From: Zoogloeaceae bacterium
GTDB taxonomy: Bacteria; Pseudomonadota; Gammaproteobacteria; Burkholderiales; Rhodocyclaceae
Assembly: GCA_031259605.1 (NCBI GenBank)
Contig: JAIRLE010000034.1
Location: forward strand, 1-27,325
DNA length: 27,325 nucleotides
Direction: 5' to 3'
Part shown: one piece after another, positions 1 to 7,483 of the stretch
How positions within the stretch are numbered: position 1 is the first letter of the stretch
Layout: every line of letters begins with the position of its first letter
Notes under the pieces: model-generated
The model's database searches: none
What the model was told of the DNA's origin: nothing
The model's input: only the letters and a program-made list of their open reading frames with translations
Program-made: the position numbers and the translations under genes

Positions 1-684
1 ATCCGTGTCGACATGAGCGAATTCATGGAAAAACATTCGGTCGCGCGCTTGATCGGCGCGCCGCCGGGCTATGTCGGCTACGAGGAAGGCGGCGCGCTCA
101 CCGAGGCCGTGCGCCGCAAGCCCTATTGCGTCATCTTGTTCGACGAAGTGGAAAAGGCGCACCCGGATGTGTTCAACGTGCTGCTGCAAGTCTTGGACGA
201 CGGCCGCATGACCGACGGCCAGGGACGCACCGTGGACTTCAAGAACACGGTGATCGTCATGACGTCCAACCTGGGGAGCCAGATGATCCAGCAGATGGCG
301 GGCGACGATTACCAGGTGGTGAAGCTGGCGGTGATGGGCGAGGTGAAAAACTATTTCCGCCCGGAATTCGTGAACCGCATCGACGAGACGGTGGTCTTCC
401 ATGCCCTGGACGAGCGGCACATCCAGGACATCGCCCGGATTCAACTGGGCTACCTGGAAAAACGCCTCGCCCAACTGGAGATGGGTCTCGAAGTGGAAGA
501 TTCCGCCCTGGCCGAACTTGCGAAGGTCGGCTTCGACCCGGTCTTTGGCGCGCGCCCCCTGAAACGCGCCATCCAGCAGGAACTGGAAAACCCGCTGGCA
601 AAGGCGATCCTGGAAGGGAAGTTTGCGGCGAAGGATACGATTCGGGTAAGGGGAGACGCGGGGAGGATCGGGTTCGGGAAGTGA
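1..684 (+). CDS. clpB: ATP-dependent disaggregase ClpB, C-terminal part (5' end outside window)
   Basis: This is the last 227 residues of the Hsp100 disaggregase ClpB, which works with DnaK to pull polypeptides out of aggregates in the cytoplasm. The reading frame is open from base 1. The visible part is the second AAA+ module: the pore-loop stretch GAPPGYVGYEEGG, Walker B and flanking VILFDEVEKAHPDVFNVLLQ, sensor 1 IVMTSN, the arginine-finger stretch RPEFVNRIDE, and sensor 2 GARPLKRAIQ in the small C-terminal subdomain. The protein ends with a normal short tail, so the 3' end appears intact. ClpB rather than ClpA/ClpC is chosen from the EFMEKHSVARLIGAPPGYVG and DDGRMTDGQGRTVDF wording. A hairpin follows the stop codon. 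Confidence 0.96.
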   Translation: MRVDMSEFMEKHSVARLIGAPPGYVGYEEGGALTEAVRRKPYCVILFDEVEKAHPDVFNVLLQVLDDGRMTDGQGRTVDFKNTVIVMTSNLGSQMIQQMAGDDYQVVKLAVMGEVKNYFRPEFVNRIDETVVFHALDERHIQDIARIQLGYLEKRLAQLEMGLEVEDSALAELAKVGFDPVFGARPLKRAIQQELENPLAKAILEGKFAAKDTIRVRGDAGRIGFGK

Positions 685-711
685 GCCGAACGCGCGGATT
701 CCACAGGAAAA

Positions 712-732
712 AAAGCGGGCAATGCCCGCTTT
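712..732 (+). terminator. Hairpin terminator after clpB
   Basis: A perfect 9-bp stem (AAAGCGGGC / GCCCGCTTT) with an AAT loop lies 27 bases after the clpB stop. The T-run on the + side is short (TTT then CCTG). On the opposite strand the stem is followed by seven T residues, so it would terminate better in the minus direction and may be bidirectional. Confidence 0.6.
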
Positions 733-789
733 CCTGTTCCTGTCTCGTTCTCCGCGCGAATCCCGCTGTGCCGTTGCAAGCGTCTGCGC

Positions 790-795
790 TACAAT
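790..795 (+). promoter_or_regulatory. Possible -10 box for the TIR-DHH unit
   Basis: TACAAT lies 40 bases before the TIR start codon and just after the clpB terminator, where a promoter is expected. No convincing -35 hexamer sits 16-18 bases upstream, so this is a weak call. Confidence 0.3.
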
Positions 796-835
796 AACCC
801 GACGCGCCACATTGTCCAGGCGAAAGGGAAAAACC

Positions 836-2704
836 ATGGCGGAAAAAAATGCGACCTGCAACGTACTCCCATGCGGCACAGAGCATGATTCCTTCGTATT
901 CGTGAGCTATGCCCACGAAGATGCTTCTACCGTCTTTCCCATCATTGAGCGCGTACATGCGGGTGGATATGCCATCTGGTACGACAAGGGGATCACCATC
1001 AGTTCGACCTGGACGGATGAAATTGCCATCGCCATCAGGAAATGCAAGGCTTTTTTGCTTTTCGTGTCGAAGAATTCCATGGAATCGACCTATGTCCGCT
1101 CCGAGGTCGAATTCGCGCTCAACCAGAAGATCCGGGTGATTCCCGTGTATCTCGACAGCATGGACGTTCTGCCGCCAGGGCTTGCCTTGGGGCTGAACGC
1201 AACCCAGGGGGTCACGGAGATCGATTCGCCGCAACTCATTGCGGAACAGATCTGCGAGGCGCTGGATTACAACAAGGTCAGAAGAGAGGGGGATCCGGTG
1301 GCGCTTCCGGATGCTCCGGTGAAAAAACGTCCGTCCTTTCTTCTTCCTGGCATTGCCGCGCTGGTCGTGCTCCTTGTCGCGCTCGCGCTCTTCCTCTTCA
1401 TGCCCAGGGATGTCCTCACGCTGGAAAAAACCGCCTTCGCCCCCGCCGAGGCCATCCATGTCACCCTGAACGGTGTTACGCCAGAACAGATTGAAAAGGG
1501 CGCGCTCCTCAGCGTGGCGGCCGCGGACGCAAAGCCGGAGGAATACGTTGTACAAAAGGCTGTCAGCATGGAGGAACTCAATGCCCTTGGTCTGCACAAT
1601 GCGGACGGGAGCGAAAAATACGCGCTCCGGTTGCATGCCCCGGTTCCGGACGGAAAATACGTGCTCCGGCTGCATGCGCCCGACAAGGAACTGACGCCCG
1701 CCGCGCTCATTGGAGAGGCGCAATTCACGGTAACGGGCGATTCGCGCGGCGCGTTTGCCATTGACATGGAGAAAACTTCCTTTGCTCCGTATGAGCGAAT
1801 CATCGTCCGCACCTCCGGCGTCAGCCAGCGGCTGATCGAGGACGGCGCGCTCGTCGGCCTGTTCGGGAAGGGTGAATCGGGTGACTGGAGCTGGCGGACC
1901 TATGAACGGGCCAGGGAGCGCGATGAGGAAAAATTCTTCGACGCGCCCAGGGAACCGGGCGAATACGAAATCCAGGCGCACATCAACAATCAGGTGATGG
2001 ATGAACCGACGCTCGTCGCCAGCATTTCCTTCCAGGTGCTGCCGCAGCCGGAAGACGCGGCCAGCGCGCCGCCGCGCGCGCCTCTCCTGACCCTGGAAAA
2101 ACACACTTTCGCGCCCATCGAGCCGCTTTTCGTCGACATTCCCTGGAATGCCAGGGACATCGGGAAGGACGCCATTTTCTGTATTGCCCATGCCGACGCC
2201 AAGCCAGGGGAATATCTCTCCTACCAACTGCTTGGGGACGGAAGCTACAGCCGTTCCGGCGTCAAGCTGCGCGCTCCGGAAAAACACGGGAAATACGAGG
2301 TGCGTCTGTACAGGAACGATCGCTCGCTGACGGACGAAACGCTGATCGGCGTGGCCGAATTCACCGTGGCAGGGGATTCCAGCGGCGCTTTTTCTGTGGT
2401 CTTCGAGGACAGGAAAGCCGCCTATGCCCCAAACGAGAAAATTCGCCTCAAGATATCCGGAGTATCCCAACGCGCCATCGAGGATGGCGCGCTCATCGGC
2501 ATTTTTCGCAAGGATTCCAAACCGGGGGAATTCATGCTGCATGAACCGATCGCCTCCAGGGACAAGACCGTGATTCTTGACGCGCCGTCCATGCCGGGTG
2601 AATACGAAATCCAGGCGCACATCAATCCGCTTGTGCTGGATATGCCCACCCTCGTGGCCGCGTTCCCCTTCACGGTTTCGGCGCAGACGGAACGCGCGCG
2701 GTGA
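836..2704 (+). CDS. Membrane-anchored TIR-domain protein with four beta-rich repeats (622 aa)
   Basis: Residues 18-126 form a TIR domain: FVFVSYAHED at the first strand, then WYDKGI, WTDEIAIAI, FLLFVSKNS and VIPVYLD. Glu62 in WTDE is at the position of the catalytic glutamate of NAD-cleaving TIR domains, so NADase or NAD-derived signal activity is plausible but not shown. A single membrane helix spans about 168-189. The rest is four modules of about 103-114 residues in A-B-A-B order (194-307, 308-416, 417-519, 520-622). A modules start LTLEK.(T/H).FAP and end G.A(Q/E)FTV.GDS.GAF. B modules share GVSQR.IEDGAL.G and PGEYEIQAHIN. Strand-rich spacing suggests immunoglobulin-like folds outside the inner membrane, with the TIR in the cytoplasm. 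The start is the ATG after AAAGGGA rather than the upstream in-frame ATG at 722. The stop overlaps the next gene by 4 bases, which implies translational coupling. Confidence 0.85.
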   Translation: MAEKNATCNVLPCGTEHDSFVFVSYAHEDASTVFPIIERVHAGGYAIWYDKGITISSTWTDEIAIAIRKCKAFLLFVSKNSMESTYVRSEVEFALNQKIRVIPVYLDSMDVLPPGLALGLNATQGVTEIDSPQLIAEQICEALDYNKVRREGDPVALPDAPVKKRPSFLLPGIAALVVLLVALALFLFMPRDVLTLEKTAFAPAEAIHVTLNGVTPEQIEKGALLSVAAADAKPEEYVVQKAVSMEELNALGLHNADGSEKYALRLHAPVPDGKYVLRLHAPDKELTPAALIGEAQFTVTGDSRGAFAIDMEKTSFAPYERIIVRTSGVSQRLIEDGALVGLFGKGESGDWSWRTYERARERDEEKFFDAPREPGEYEIQAHINNQVMDEPTLVASISFQVLPQPEDAASAPPRAPLLTLEKHTFAPIEPLFVDIPWNARDIGKDAIFCIAHADAKPGEYLSYQLLGDGSYSRSGVKLRAPEKHGKYEVRLYRNDRSLTDETLIGVAEFTVAGDSSGAFSVVFEDRKAAYAPNEKIRLKISGVSQRAIEDGALIGIFRKDSKPGEFMLHEPIASRDKTVILDAPSMPGEYEIQAHINPLVLDMPTLVAAFPFTVSAQTERAR

Positions 2705-4194
2705 ACTTGCCGGACATTCTTCGCTACGATAACATCGTCATCCAGTCGCATGACGTGCCTGACGCCGATTCGATCGCCAGCGGCTTTGCGCTCCTGAGAT
2801 ACATCGAATCGAAAGGCGGGCGGGCGCGGTTCATCTACGGCGGCACCGCCCCGATCACCAAGCCGAACCTGATGCGGATGATCAAGTCATTGGACATCCC
2901 GATCACGCACGTAAAAGCCCTGTCGCCGCCTGACTTGCTGATTACGGTCGACTGCCAGCATGGGGCGGGCAACGTGACTCATTTCCCGGCGGACGCGGTT
3001 GCGGTGTTCGATCACCATTGGCCGGAGATCGTGGAAACCGAATACGTCGTCATTCGCCCGGCCCTGGGCAGTTGCGCAACCCTCATCTGGGATATGATGC
3101 GCGAGGCGGGCTTTGATTTTTCCGCAGAGCACAAGGTTTATGACGCGCTCTATTACGGCCTTTTTTCCGACACCAACCATTTTGCCGAAATGCGCCATCC
3201 GCTCGATCACGATCTGGCGGAATTCATGCAGGTCGACTGGGCGGTCATGAAGCAGTTGAAGCATTCCGAGCTTTCCGTGGAGGAGCTTGCCGTCGTCTCC
3301 CGTTCCCTCGCGTCGCCGCAGGTCATCGGGGAGATGGGACTGTTTCGCACCGAGCCGTGCGATCCCAATATCCTTGGCTTTTCCTCCGACATCGCGCGCC
3401 AGGTCGACCAGTTTTCCTACTGCATCGTCTATTGCCATCTTCTGGCCGGGTTGAAGCTTTCCATCCGCAGCACGGTGCGCGAGGTCATGGCCAACGAGAT
3501 GGCCGCCTTCCTGACGAAAGAAGCGGGTTCCGGTGGCGGCGGCATCGAAAAGGCCGGGGCGTATCTCAGTTACGTCGGCATCAAGAAGGTCGCGCCCGGC
3601 ATGTCACCGGATGCGTATCTGGAAAAACAAATTCGCAAATACCAGGATAACTACGATCTCATCGATTGCGGTCATCACAACCTGGATTTTTCCGCCGCGC
3701 GCCGCTACGTGAAATTGAAGCAACCCACGGGTTTTGCGCGTTCCGCGGAACTTTTCCCCGAAAACACGCACATCTGCGTTCGCACCCTGGAAGGCGATAT
3801 CGACATGGTGGCGGCAAACGACATCTACATCATGATCGGCATCGAAAACGAGGTCTACCCGATTGAGCGCGAGAAATTCGAGCGGGAATACGAGGTCACG
3901 GAGGAAGCATATGTTCCCGCCGCCCCGTATCCGCCCTCGGTCATCGAGGTCATGAAGGGGAGAAGAGTCTCCTTGCTGCCTTTTGTTCACACCTGCGTTC
4001 CCAGAAAAGAAAAAGCCATCCGCGCCATGCCCCTTTTCCGGGATGTCAAGGTGTTGACCCGCTGGGACAAGGAAAAATATTTCCTTGGCCGGATCGGGGA
4101 TTATCTTGCCGTTCCGGAACAGGATCACAACGACATCTATGTGATCTCCCAAAAAATCTTTCCCCGCACCTATGTTCCGCAGCCAGGCACGTAA
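2701..4194 (+). CDS. DHH-family phosphoesterase with C-terminal PGDYG-like repeats (497 aa)
   Basis: The start is GTG inside the GTGA overlap with the TIR gene. The N-terminal half carries the metal-binding motifs of DHH phosphoesterases: SHDVPDADSIAS at 16-27, TVDCQHGAG around D84, DHH at 104-106 and GLFSDTNHF with D157. A glycine-rich GSGGGG at about 276-281 sits where DHHA1 domains bind substrate. Relatives (NrnA, GdpP) hydrolyse short RNAs, pAp or cyclic dinucleotides. The substrate here is unknown. The C-terminal 150 or so residues are not part of ordinary NrnA proteins (about 310-340 aa). They hold two similar stretches (about 363-398, ending VYPIEREKFEREYEV, and 454-493, with IGDYLAVPEQ and IYVISQKIFPRTY) that resemble PGDYG-type modules. 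Coupling to the TIR gene suggests the two act together, perhaps making and removing a nucleotide signal; that role is inference. Confidence 0.85.
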   Translation: MNLPDILRYDNIVIQSHDVPDADSIASGFALLRYIESKGGRARFIYGGTAPITKPNLMRMIKSLDIPITHVKALSPPDLLITVDCQHGAGNVTHFPADAVAVFDHHWPEIVETEYVVIRPALGSCATLIWDMMREAGFDFSAEHKVYDALYYGLFSDTNHFAEMRHPLDHDLAEFMQVDWAVMKQLKHSELSVEELAVVSRSLASPQVIGEMGLFRTEPCDPNILGFSSDIARQVDQFSYCIVYCHLLAGLKLSIRSTVREVMANEMAAFLTKEAGSGGGGIEKAGAYLSYVGIKKVAPGMSPDAYLEKQIRKYQDNYDLIDCGHHNLDFSAARRYVKLKQPTGFARSAELFPENTHICVRTLEGDIDMVAANDIYIMIGIENEVYPIEREKFEREYEVTEEAYVPAAPYPPSVIEVMKGRRVSLLPFVHTCVPRKEKAIRAMPLFRDVKVLTRWDKEKYFLGRIGDYLAVPEQDHNDIYVISQKIFPRTYVPQPGT

Positions 4195-4227
4195 CGTCCT
4201 GTGGCGGATGGCGCGGCTGCGCTCTTT

Positions 4228-4752
4228 TCAGCGCGAATGCACACGCTGGGGATGCGGGGCGAAGCAGCGCGGAATGGTGCCGTCTGCCTGCCAATCCGCA
4301 TAGGGAAAGGTCATGATGATGCCGTTGCAAACCGCGCCATCCCGATAGATGACCGTTCCCTGGCCGTGAAGAGGGTTTTTTGCTTCGTCCCGGGCCGGAA
4401 TCCGCTTGCCATTCACGAAAACGCCTTCCGCCGAAACCTTGAATTGCGTGGAACGAATCTTGAAGCTGCCCGCCTCGAGAATGCGAACGCTATGGTAATT
4501 CAATGTCCGGACATCCCCCTTCGTGTACTCGTGCTTGATGGGGCGGGCAAAGCGGATGGACTTCAATGTCGCCTGTTCGACGATGACGGCGTTGCTCAAA
4601 TGGCGGCCATCGACGACGAAGTCGAGAAGTAATGTTTTGGGCCATTCACAATTCCTGAGCCAGCCGTAGTAACTCCGCTCCCGCGCGCTTGCGCTTGCGC
4701 CGGCGAGCGCCAGCACGAGAATGGAGAGAAGGAAGAGACGGGTCTTCATCAT
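4228..4752 (-). CDS. Small secreted protein of unknown function (174 aa)
   Basis: I do not recognise a family. The N-terminus is a clear signal peptide: MMKTR, then LFLLSILVLALAGASASA with a likely cleavage after ASA, so the mature protein is probably periplasmic. The mature part has two cysteines (in RNCEWP and AVCNGI) that could form a disulphide, and a third near the C-terminus (PRCFAP). Two adjacent ATGs are possible starts. The first lies 7 bases after GGAG and is chosen. The gene is convergent with the DHH gene, 33 bases apart. Nothing in the sequence links it to its neighbours' functions. A real gene is supported by the signal peptide, the ribosome-binding site and the lack of a better reading frame on either strand. 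Confidence 0.7.
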   Translation of the reverse strand: MMKTRLFLLSILVLALAGASASARERSYYGWLRNCEWPKTLLLDFVVDGRHLSNAVIVEQATLKSIRFARPIKHEYTKGDVRTLNYHSVRILEAGSFKIRSTQFKVSAEGVFVNGKRIPARDEAKNPLHGQGTVIYRDGAVCNGIIMTFPYADWQADGTIPRCFAPHPQRVHSR

Positions 4753-4815
4753 GAAATCACTCCGGTTTGCAGCCTGTGGCGAACTTCGCGCCTGCTCGCC
4801 TCGATGGCGCGATGA

Positions 4816-4929
4816 TCATCCAGGGTAAAATTTGAAGAACTGAGGATGTGAAGCGTACCACATTCTCATGGCATTCATGGGCGTCTGGCTGTCGAGGGCG
4901 GCCTGGGGCAGACGCTCATCGTAAAACCA
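4816..4929 (-). pseudogene. C-terminal scrap of an IS481/IS3-type transposase
   Basis: The minus strand encodes WFYDERLPQAALDSQTPM followed by NAMRMWYASHPQFF and a stop. This resembles the final DDE-transposase segment of IS481/IS3-type elements, in which a Y-N-x-x-L-P-Q-x-A-L stretch is followed by T-P-x-x-A-M-x-x-W and then P-x-L-F. Upstream of WFYDE the frame runs into repeat copy 1, so no catalytic domain remains. The family call rests on this short stretch only. Confidence 0.45.
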
Positions 4930-5085
4930 ACTCTGGTTTGAAACCCCGCCCGTAAGAAAGGCGCGAAGGTTGAGACCCCGGCCGCGGCCGGGGTTTCGAC
5001 CGTAGCCATTCTCGAGGGGGAGAGAACCCCCCTTCCCAATGGAGTTTGACCGACAGCCCTGAAGGGCTGTCGCTAATTTCTTGCT
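4916..5085 (+). repeat. Dispersed structured repeat, family 1, copy 1
   Basis: A 170-bp copy of an element also present at 11769, 21066 and 26843. In order it holds the small palindrome GGTTTGAAACC, a perfect 20-bp palindrome ACCCCGGCCGCGGCCGGGGT (4975-4994), a GGGGG-AGAGAA-CCCCC hairpin, and a terminal hairpin (5051-5072, 9-bp stem CGACAGCCC, loop TGAA) followed by CTAATTTC. The left end abuts the transposase scrap. Confidence 0.9.
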
Positions 5086-5277
5086 CAACCATTGCCGGTG
5101 ACGCGCCCCGAACCGCCACCGGCGATCCTTCTCCCGCAACCGATTCCCCCCAACCCATCTGCCGACAGCGCAGGCAGCGGCACAACACTCACCGCAAGCA
5201 ACAGCGACCAATGTGAAAATTGGATTGAATCATTCGGGATGCGACAGATATCCATGACGCGGGAGAGGGGAAAAGCG
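5086..5277. other. Intergenic remainder, no gene recognised
   Basis: Between repeat copy 1 and the SPFH promoter area I see no credible gene. The small open frames here lack a family match and run into repeat DNA. A GCCGGTG / CACCGGC inverted repeat near 5093-5124 is the only structure noted. Confidence 0.5.
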
Positions 5278-5297
5278 GGCATTCATGCGACTGTCTT
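5278..5297 (-). repeat. Dispersed repeat, family 2, diverged copy
   Basis: Seventeen of 20 bases match the family core GGCATTCATGCGATTGCCCT found intact at 12095 and 17557. The A/G-rich stretch on its left (GAGAGGGGAAAAG) resembles the one beside the 12095 copy. Confidence 0.5.
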
Positions 5298-5326
5298 GGC
5301 ACGAAAAGAAATAAAAAGAATACACT
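5296..5326 (+). promoter_or_regulatory. Candidate promoter of the SPFH gene
   Basis: TTGGCA (5296-5301) and TACACT (5321-5326) are separated by 19 bases, slightly long for a sigma-70 site. Transcription would begin about 30 bases before the ATG at 5366, which fits that start rather than the in-frame ATG at 5327. The -35 box overlaps the last bases of the family 2 repeat. Confidence 0.35.
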
Positions 5327-5365
5327 ATGCGCTTTCGTGAAATTTCGGGGTGGGGGGAAAGAAAA

Positions 5366-6490
5366 ATGGAATGGTCTATGAGGTCACTGATTGTTCTGAT
5401 CGTGCTCGTCGTGTTCGCCTGGATCATCAGGAAACTCGTCTGGAGCTTGGTGCGCTTTGCCAAATTCGCGCCGAACCGTCATGTGTTCCGCTACAAGGGC
5501 GGAAAAATCACCGCAGAAGGGGCGGGGCTTTCCTTCTTCTATTTCGCGCCTACGACCACGCTCGTCGTCGTGCCGGTCGGCAGCGAGGACGCGCCCTTCA
5601 TGCTCTCGGAAACCTCGGCGGATTTCCAGGAACTGACCATCCAGGGGCAAATCACCTACCGTGTTTCGGAACCGGGAAAAGCCGCAAAAATGCTGAACTA
5701 CACCGTGGATACCGAGCAGAAGGCGCAGGGCTATGTTTCCGAAGATCCGCAAAAACTCCCGGAACGGCTTGTCAATCTGGCGCTGGTGGTGATCAAGGGG
5801 GCGGTCAAGAACCTTTCCCTGAAGGAAGCTATCGTCTCTTCGGACGAAGTCGCCCAAAAAGCCCATCTGGCGCTTGCCAGGCATGAGATGGTGAAGGCGT
5901 TGGGAGTGGAAGTCCTGGGGCTTTCCATCGCCGCCATCAAGCCCAATCCGGAGACCGCCAAGGCGCTGGAGGCCGAAACCCGCGAGGAAATCCTGAAGGA
6001 ATCCGACCAGGCCATCTTCTTGCGGCGCAATTACGCCGTGGAACAGGAGCGGGTCATCCGCGAAAGCGAATTGAATACCGAAATCGCCGTGGAAAACAAG
6101 AACCGGGAAATCCAGGAAACCAAGCTGGAAACCGCCCGGCGCACGATGAAAAAGGAACTGGAGATGGAAGAGGAACGCCTTGCCTTCCAGATTCAGCAGG
6201 AAGAAAAGAACCAGGCGCTCGTCGCCCTGAAGGCCGGAAACAGCCGGACGGAGGCCGACGCCAAGGCTTATGCCCTGAAGGTGGTGATGGAAGTCTACGC
6301 GCACGCGAATCCCGAAGTCCTCAAGGTGCTGACGAACGCGGGACTGGATTCGGGACATCTTCTGGCGCAGGCCTTCCAGGGCATTGCCGACCAGGCGGAA
6401 AAGATCGGCAGCTTGAACATCACCCCCGATCTCTTGAATGCCATCGTTGCCCATTCGCCCGGGACGGGGGCGAAGCGGACGGGAAACTGA
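5366..6490 (+). CDS. SPFH/band-7 domain membrane protein (374 aa)
   Basis: A single N-terminal membrane helix (SLIVLIVLVVFAWII, about residues 7-21) is followed by a band-7 domain: FRYKGGKI..EGAGLSFFYFAP, TTTLVVVPVG and ADFQELTIQGQITYRV. A long charged coiled-coil stretch follows, about residues 200-300, rich in E, K and Q, and then a helical tail. This is the plan of stomatin/prohibitin/flotillin-like scaffolds that oligomerise on the membrane. The start is the ATG after the strong GGGGGGAAAG site; an in-frame ATG 39 bases earlier has a poorer site and lies at the promoter. Partner proteins and client are unknown. The next two genes on the same strand encode a membrane lipoprotein and a NAD-kinase-like protein, which suggests a functional set; that is inferred from position only. 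Confidence 0.88.
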   Translation: MEWSMRSLIVLIVLVVFAWIIRKLVWSLVRFAKFAPNRHVFRYKGGKITAEGAGLSFFYFAPTTTLVVVPVGSEDAPFMLSETSADFQELTIQGQITYRVSEPGKAAKMLNYTVDTEQKAQGYVSEDPQKLPERLVNLALVVIKGAVKNLSLKEAIVSSDEVAQKAHLALARHEMVKALGVEVLGLSIAAIKPNPETAKALEAETREEILKESDQAIFLRRNYAVEQERVIRESELNTEIAVENKNREIQETKLETARRTMKKELEMEEERLAFQIQQEEKNQALVALKAGNSRTEADAKAYALKVVMEVYAHANPEVLKVLTNAGLDSGHLLAQAFQGIADQAEKIGSLNITPDLLNAIVAHSPGTGAKRTGN

Positions 6491-6673
6491 CAGGCTTGTT
6501 AAACCGATGAAGGACTACTGAGTTGATCAATCATCTTGTGCAAAGGATTCTTGAGCAGAAAATTTGCGTGCGTCCACAGTGGCTACGCTGGTTGGAAGCG
6601 CTGCCTTCTTGATCATGTGCCAGCACTGGATCGACTGCCAGTTGATTTCAACGCGAAAGGAAGGAGAATCGCG

Positions 6674-7483
6674 ATGACCCGGAAAATGTGTGCCACACTG
6701 TTTTCACTGTTGCTGTCGGCGGCAATGACGGCATGCAGCCAGGGGGAACCGCCGTTATCCAGAACGGGAATGGAAATGGGCGCATCCGCCGCCGCGCGGC
6801 AAGCGGATGCGCCGAACGCCATGCTGGCCTACGAACACCGCCTGCGCGTCGAGTTGCCTGCCGGACAGGTGGCTGGACGCTTGGAAAGCGCGCGGGAGGC
6901 GTGCGAGACGGCGCGCTTCGGCCTGTGCCACATCCTCTCCATCCAGCAGGAACAAAACGCCAGCGCCTATTTGAGTGTGCGTGTCCTTCCCGCTGGCGTC
7001 GAACCGCTGATTGCCTTGGCGCGTGGAGAAGACGGCGAAGTCATGCGTCGGGAAACGCGCGCCGAGGATCTGGCCGATGCGGTCACCGACAACCGCCAGC
7101 AGACGGCGCAACTGGCTGCCTATGCCGAACGGCTGGAAGCGCTTGCCAAGCGTCCGGGCATTGGCGTCTCCGACTTGATCAGTCTGGCGCGCGAACAGGC
7201 CGATGTCCAGCAAAAACGTGATGCCCTGCAACAGGAAGGCGCGCAGCAGCAGCGGCGCATCGACCTGCATTTGCTGGAAATCCATTTTGCCGAGGAAGGC
7301 GCGGGGGAAGATTCCTTCTGGAAGAAAATCCCGGATCTGGGCGGGCATTTTTCACAGGGCATATATGAAGCGCTTCGCCTGACGATGTATGGCTTTCCTT
7401 TCCTGGTGTTGTTCTTTGTCGCCATCGTGCTCTGGCGCTGGGCATGGCGGCTGCTTTTCAGGCGCAAGATGGTCGGGCGATGA
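6674..7483 (+). CDS. DUF4349-like lipoprotein with C-terminal membrane helix (269 aa)
   Basis: The N-terminus MTRKMCATLFSLLLSAAMTAC is a lipoprotein signal with a lipobox-like MTAC, so Cys21 would be lipidated. The middle matches the DUF4349 pattern: a beta stretch (AYLSVRVLPAGVEPLIA), then a long coiled coil with RLEALAKRPGIGVSDLISLA and REQADVQQKRDAL, then a strand (RIDLHLLEIHF). A second membrane helix (about 239-260) and the basic tail RLLFRRKMVGR end the protein. The function of the family is not known to me. The start is the ATG 7 bases after AAGGAG; longer in-frame versions from 6536 have no signal. The gene begins 183 bases after the SPFH gene and overlaps the next gene by 4 bases. 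Confidence 0.82.
   Translation: MTRKMCATLFSLLLSAAMTACSQGEPPLSRTGMEMGASAAARQADAPNAMLAYEHRLRVELPAGQVAGRLESAREACETARFGLCHILSIQQEQNASAYLSVRVLPAGVEPLIALARGEDGEVMRRETRAEDLADAVTDNRQQTAQLAAYAERLEALAKRPGIGVSDLISLAREQADVQQKRDALQQEGAQQQRRIDLHLLEIHFAEEGAGEDSFWKKIPDLGGHFSQGIYEALRLTMYGFPFLVLFFVAIVLWRWAWRLLFRRKMVGR

Noticed and set aside
257..2620. 787-residue open frame antisense to the TIR gene
   Set aside because: It runs through clpB and TIR antisense, has no family motif or ribosome-binding site, and reflects GC-biased codon positions in the real genes.
836..4194. A known Thoeris or CBASS system
   Set aside because: No ThsA-type effector, nucleotide cyclase or other named component is present, so the pair cannot be assigned to either.
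5092..5340. 82-residue open frame before the SPFH gene
   Set aside because: It spans repeat-flanking sequence and the promoter area and lacks any family feature.
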